Source of the DNA: Cephalopachus bancanus
Taxonomy: Eukaryota; Chordata; Mammalia; Primates; Tarsiidae
DNA: 64,000 bases
Direction: 5' to 3'
Assembly (NCBI GenBank): GCA_027257055.1
Contig: JAPVLO010000877.1
Location: forward strand, 310,001-374,000
Within the stretch, counting starts at the first letter, position 1. Every line of letters begins with the position of its first letter. The notes beneath the pieces were generated by a model. The model made no database searches. It had not been told where the DNA came from and was given only the letters and a program-made list of their open reading frames with translations. The position numbers and the translations under genes were made by a program. Shown piece by piece: positions 59,863 to 64,000 of the stretch.

Positions 59863-60992
59863 AGCTCTCGAGAGAGGGTGCCATTCGGAGCCGGGCCCTG
59901 TCTCCAGACCCGTCCCACACTGGGTCCTCTGGAAGAGAAGGCTCGAACGGGCCACTCACTGACACAGGTGAGGGCAGTCTTCCTCTCTCTGGAGGCCCTT
60001 TGTGAAGAGTCTCACTTCCTGAAACCTCCAGGAAAGGCTGTCCAGGGCACAGAGCCAGCCAGGGTCCCCGTGGACTGCAGGACAAGCTTAAGAATGGCGA
60101 GGCTGACCATGGGAGCCCTGGCGCCCCAAGCCGCCTACCCACTCATCGGGCAAAGGCAAGATCCGCGGCCGATGCTCCCTCTCACAGGCTGCGTTTTCCA
60201 GGACACTTTCTGCCCTTGGAGGAGAACCACCTCGAGAGAGGCGTGAGGAGGTCCGAAGGAGGCTGCTGTCACCGCTGCATCCCAGGCGGGTGCCGTGTGG
60301 GCAGGGTGGCGTTTCAGGGCCCACTCGCAGTCGACGGTCTCCCCCAGGTCCCCAAGGGACAGTTCTGTGTCCAGCTATGTCGGGCGCAGGCTGATCGAAG
60401 CAGGGGGACACGGCTGCTTCGGGCATCTTGGCTGCCATACGCGTGGAAAACGTGACCCCTGGCTATGAAGTGACGCCCGTGGCTCACCCTTCAGGGTCAT
60501 GAGCGGATACTGGCAGCCATTTTGAAACGAGGCGGAATGGCACAGCCTGTCTCCAAGACGCGCACGCATCATCGGGGGCCGAAGCGGGACGCGCGTGGGG
60601 CGGAGCGTGTGCCGCCAGGGCTGGGCATCATCCGAGGTGTGTGGCCACTGCAGTGGCCACTGCCCCGCCAACGTGGCCATCTCCGTGTAACGAGAAATGA
60701 CTGCAAGTTAAATGCAGAGGAGAGTCAGCCCTTCCATCACGCTCACCACGCGTCAAGGGCTCCATTGCCACGTGTAGCCAACGGCTGCGCTGCTGGGCGG
60801 CACAGAAGCCTGCCTTCCTTGCGGCCATTCTGTTGGCAGTGCTAGCCTGGAACACTCTGGAAGGACACAGGACACGGGGAAAGGTGGTGGCCTTCAGGGA
60901 GGGCAAGTGGGAGGTGGCAGCACCCTGCGCCCTTCTGTACCTTTTGAATTTTGTATCATGTGTTTGCATTACGGTGCTTGTTGTTTCCCAAC
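59863..60992. other. Single-copy-looking DNA, no gene seen
   Basis: CpG-containing around 60500-60620 but no exon recognised. Confidence 0.4.
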
Positions 60993-60993
60993 A

Positions 60994-61288
60994 CAGGGTC
61001 TTGCTCTGTTGCCCAGGCTGGAGTGCCGTGGCATGGTCATAACTCACCACAGCCTCCAATTCCTGGCTTCAAGCGATCCTCCCACTTCAGCCTCCTGAGT
61101 AGCCAAGACTACAGATAGACACCACCACCACACCTAGCAAATTTTAAAATTATTTTCATACAGACAGAGGTCTTGCTATGTTGCCCAGGCTGGTCTCAAA
61201 CTGCTGGGCTTAAACAATTCTCCCGCCTTGGCCTCCCAAAGTGCTGGGATTACAGGCATGAGCCACCACACCTGACCAGGCCTTAGCT
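60994..61288 (-). mobile_element. Alu, antisense, older dimer
   Basis: 'cagggtcttgctctgttgcc' to 'gagccaccacacctgaccag'. Confidence 0.92.
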
Positions 61289-62590
61289 ATTAAAAAATTT
61301 TTTTTTTTTTTAACAAATTGGGAATAAGGAATCCCCATCCAGGATCATTGTAGTGGCTTGGTGGTTCCCAGGAAATCGCTCTGCCATTTGCCTAAAATGA
61401 AATAAGCTAACAGCAATTATGCTTCTGCATGTAGTTGTTTTTCACAGCTTAAACTTTCCCGCCCCTGCTACCGTCTCTCCACTCTTAGGAGCTCACAGGC
61501 AAGATGTTATGAGTACATTATATCAGAAGCACATGCACTTCGTTTAGCTGTGAAGAGCCCTCACCCCCAGTCCTTGGGGCAGAACCCAGGCCCTCCCCTC
61601 CTAGGCCTGAGCCCTTGGATGTGTTTAGTTTTGACTTTTGTATTCCTTAGCGGCCTTTGGTGGCGGTTGAGTATGAGGGGCTGGCCTCCCGCCTGCTGGG
61701 AGAGGGCTGGGAGGAGCTGGGAGCGCACTGATGGGCGGCCATCTGTCCCTGCAGGTGTCATGTGACCCCCACAGCGCTGCAGCCAGAGTGGAGGTACTCT
61801 CAGTGGTGGAGATTGGTTGGACCCCTCGGCTGCCATCCCGGTAGGCGGGCGAGGGAGGGCCGGGCTGGGGCTGCAGAGGACGCCCGGGCATCGGCTCGTC
61901 TCGCTTTGAAATGCATGGGCGCTGTCCCAGCAAGAGAGGTCTCGGTCTCAGGTCAAGAGACAGTTGGAGCAGAAGCAGGCTGAAGAGATCCTGCCCTTTC
62001 TAGGTCATCTGATTGGTGATAAAACGGGAATTTACAAAACGCAAGGGGGATTGGAGGCAGATCACCTGAAGGCTGAGGATTCTACTCCAGGCCTCCGGCC
62101 TCGGCCTCAGGCCATGATTCGCCACAGCTTGGCCAGTGCACCAGACCGGTCAGAAACAAACATTCCCAGGCACCAGGTTGCTGTTGCCGTAATGGGGGAA
62201 GTTGGTAGCTTACAGGTATCCGAACATCTTGTATTTTCTAGAATTTTCCAAACCATTGTTTGTGACCAGTTCACCAATGTCCCCTCACACCCTCTCTCGG
62301 GAGACCTTTGCCCTCCGCTGGGCCCGGGCTGTCTCAGGTCTCTGTGGACTGAGCTCCGTGAGTTCCCTTGGCGAGGCAGGAGGTCGGTGGTTCAGCAGAC
62401 CTGGGGTGGCTTTTGGGCAGAGGCCGGAATGTCCCTTTGCTCCCCACGACCGCTCCCTGATGCAGAGGACTTTCAGCTGGAAAGGAGCTGCTTGATAGGC
62501 GCCACTGGAAGGTCCACCTCCACCTGACTCCCAGCCGGCTTTCACGCAAGGCCCCAGGCCAGCGCAGCCTTCTAGCAGGGCAGTGTGGCC
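61289..62590. other. Unassigned DNA
   Basis: 1.3 kb with no repeat or exon recognised. An open frame of 187 codons (61964-62527, +) has no family resemblance. Confidence 0.4.
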
Positions 62591-62599
62591 AGGCTCCCA

Positions 62600-62700
62600 G
62601 GGTGTGAGTGCCCTGAGGGCATGCCTTACTTACCTCTGTGCACCCCAACCCAGCACCTAGTAGGCACTCAGCTAAACGAAGCGCATGTGCTTGTGATATA
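62600..62700 (-). repeat. MIR/L2-like fragment
   Basis: 'acccagcacctagtaggcac' 'tcagctaaacg' is a common MIR/L2 3' word. Orientation uncertain. Confidence 0.55.
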
Positions 62701-62796
62701 ATGTACTTATAACATCTTGCATTTATAAGAACATTTTATAGGAGACTTCTAGATTAAGAACTGGTGTGCTTCAAAGGACACTGTCAAGAAAGAGAA

Positions 62797-63092
62797 GGCC
62801 AGGCACAGTGGCTCAAGCCTGTCCTCCCAGCACTTTGGGAGGCCGAGGCGAGAGGACTGCCTGAGCCTAGGGGTTTGAGACCAGCCTAGGCAACTTGGTG
62901 AGACCTTGTCTCTACAATAAATCAAAAAATTAGCCAGGCATGGTGGCACGAGCCTGTAGTTCCAGCTACTTGGGAGGCTGAAGTGGAAGGACTGCCTGAC
63001 TCCAGCAGGTCAAGCTATGATGATCGTGAGCGTGCCACTGCCCTCCAGCCTGGGCAACAGAGAGACTCCGACTCAAAACAGAAAAGAAAAGG
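62797..63092 (+). mobile_element. Alu, sense
   Basis: 'aggccaggcacagtggctca' to 'gactccgactcaaaacag'. Confidence 0.93.
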
Positions 63093-63099
63093 AAAGACA

Positions 63100-63720
63100 G
63101 CTCAAGGAATGAGAGGAGGTACTTGCAGACCACAGATCTGATAAGGGTCTCATGCAGACTACATACAGCACTCTTATAGAGATACAGAGACAAAGAATTC
63201 AATACAGAGACAAAGAAGGGTTTGAACAGGCATCTCTCCAAAGAAGGTGCACAAATGGCCAGCAAAGACACTCATTATCATTGGACATCTGGGAAATACT
63301 GCCTCACCCACTGAGAGGGCTGTAATAAAAAATACAGACATTAGCAAGTGTTGGAAAAAATATGGAGAAATTAGAACTCATACGTTGCTGAGGGGAATGT
63401 GAAATGGTGCAGCCACTTTGGAAAACAGTTCGCGGTTCCTCATTCAGTTAAACGTAGGCTCACCATATGCAGTTCCACTCCTAGGCAGACTCCCAAGGGA
63501 CTGGAAACATCAGTCCACATAAAAGCATGTGCATGAGTGTTCGTGGCAGCATTATTTGTAAAAGCCAAAAAGTAGAAACCCAAATGTCCATTAACTGCTA
63601 AGCGGATAAGCCAAATGTGGGCTAGCCGCGCAGGGAATCCTGCTTGGAATAACAGGGGTGACACACTGACGCACGCATGGATGAGCCTCAAACGTTACGC
63701 TGAGTGAGAGAGGCCGGGCT
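63100..63720 (+). mobile_element. L1 3' fragment, sense
   Basis: 'aacaggcatctctccaaaga', 'caaatggccagcaaagacac', 'aatggtgcagccactttgga' and 'cccaaatgtccattaactgc' are in L1 ORF2 order. Confidence 0.92.
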
Positions 63721-64000
63721 CGCGGGTCACTGTGTTCTGTTCATATCTCTTCCTATGAAGTGTCCTGAGCAGGCGAAGCCGCAGAGACAGGAAGTGGTTC
63801 CTTGTCCTCTTGCAGGCCTAGGGTCTGATCTCTCACCCCTCAGTCCGACCTCTGTGCGCAGCTGCAGGGCCGGACTCTCCCGTGCCTCACACTGGCCTGA
63901 GGTCCACAGGCCCCAGCACAGACACGTCCCTTCAGCGTCAGAGTCCCAACCCTGGCCTCTGAGATTCTTCTTTCTTATCTCCTGCCCACACGCTGCATTC
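63721..64000. other. Unassigned DNA at window edge
   Basis: Nothing recognised. Confidence 0.4.

Noticed and set aside
61964..62527. 187-codon open frame near the right end
   Set aside because: No family resemblance and low-information composition; not supported as a gene.

Overview
This is nuclear DNA from a primate that is probably not a monkey, ape or human. About a quarter of the window is Alu. Many copies share a form unlike human Alu: the head reads GGCTCAGCCTGTAATCCC, the mid-linker carries ATAAATCAAAAAAT, the right arm carries GAGCCCAGCAGGTCGAGG and the tail reads GACTCCAACTCAAA. Older dimeric Alus, MIR, L1, hAT and Tigger relics fill most of the rest. I infer a strepsirrhine (lemur-like) genome. 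No bacterial-type gene, operon or CRISPR is present.

The only gene I can support is one member of the LRRC37 family (leucine-rich repeat containing 37), on the + strand from about 24.2 to 54.4 kb. Eleven exons can be placed. They are the 3' part of the large proline/glutamine-rich first exon (24206-26861), LRR exons at 28861, 32733, 36630, 37340 and 41524, the cysteine-rich LRR cap exon at 47241, a juxtamembrane exon at 51114, the transmembrane exon at 51554, and cytoplasmic exons at 52631, 53936, 54054 and 54268 (two of these are short tail exons). Splice phases agree between neighbours, so the gene structure is real. The copy is nevertheless broken: exon 1 lacks its 5' part, has at least three frame changes and a nonsense codon; two donors have lost GT; one LRR exon and the long low-complexity exon were not found; and the cytoplasmic part has a stop and a phase error. 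I call it an LRRC37 pseudogene, noting that some lesions lie in G/C-run sequence that may be badly assembled.

Layout. 0-20 kb is repeat-rich DNA with a CpG island at 4.64-5.39 kb and two solo retroviral LTRs of one family in opposite orientation (14.5-15.7 and 17.5-18.3 kb). At 20.6-21.4 kb there is an inverted, diverged copy of the first CpG island. 21.4-24.2 kb is repeat-rich DNA leading to the truncated exon 1. 24.2-54.4 kb is the LRRC37 copy, with introns full of Alu, L1 and a third LTR (43.2-44.4 kb). 54.4-64 kb is mostly single-copy-looking DNA with scattered Alus and an L1 at the end, in which I recognise no gene.

LRRC37 is known as the core duplicon of human chromosome 17, expanded in primates, ancestrally testis-expressed, and encoding a membrane protein with an LRR ectodomain. 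The interest of this window lies in the internal amplification of exon 1, the stepwise decay of the copy, and several informative repeat-in-repeat structures that give relative ages.
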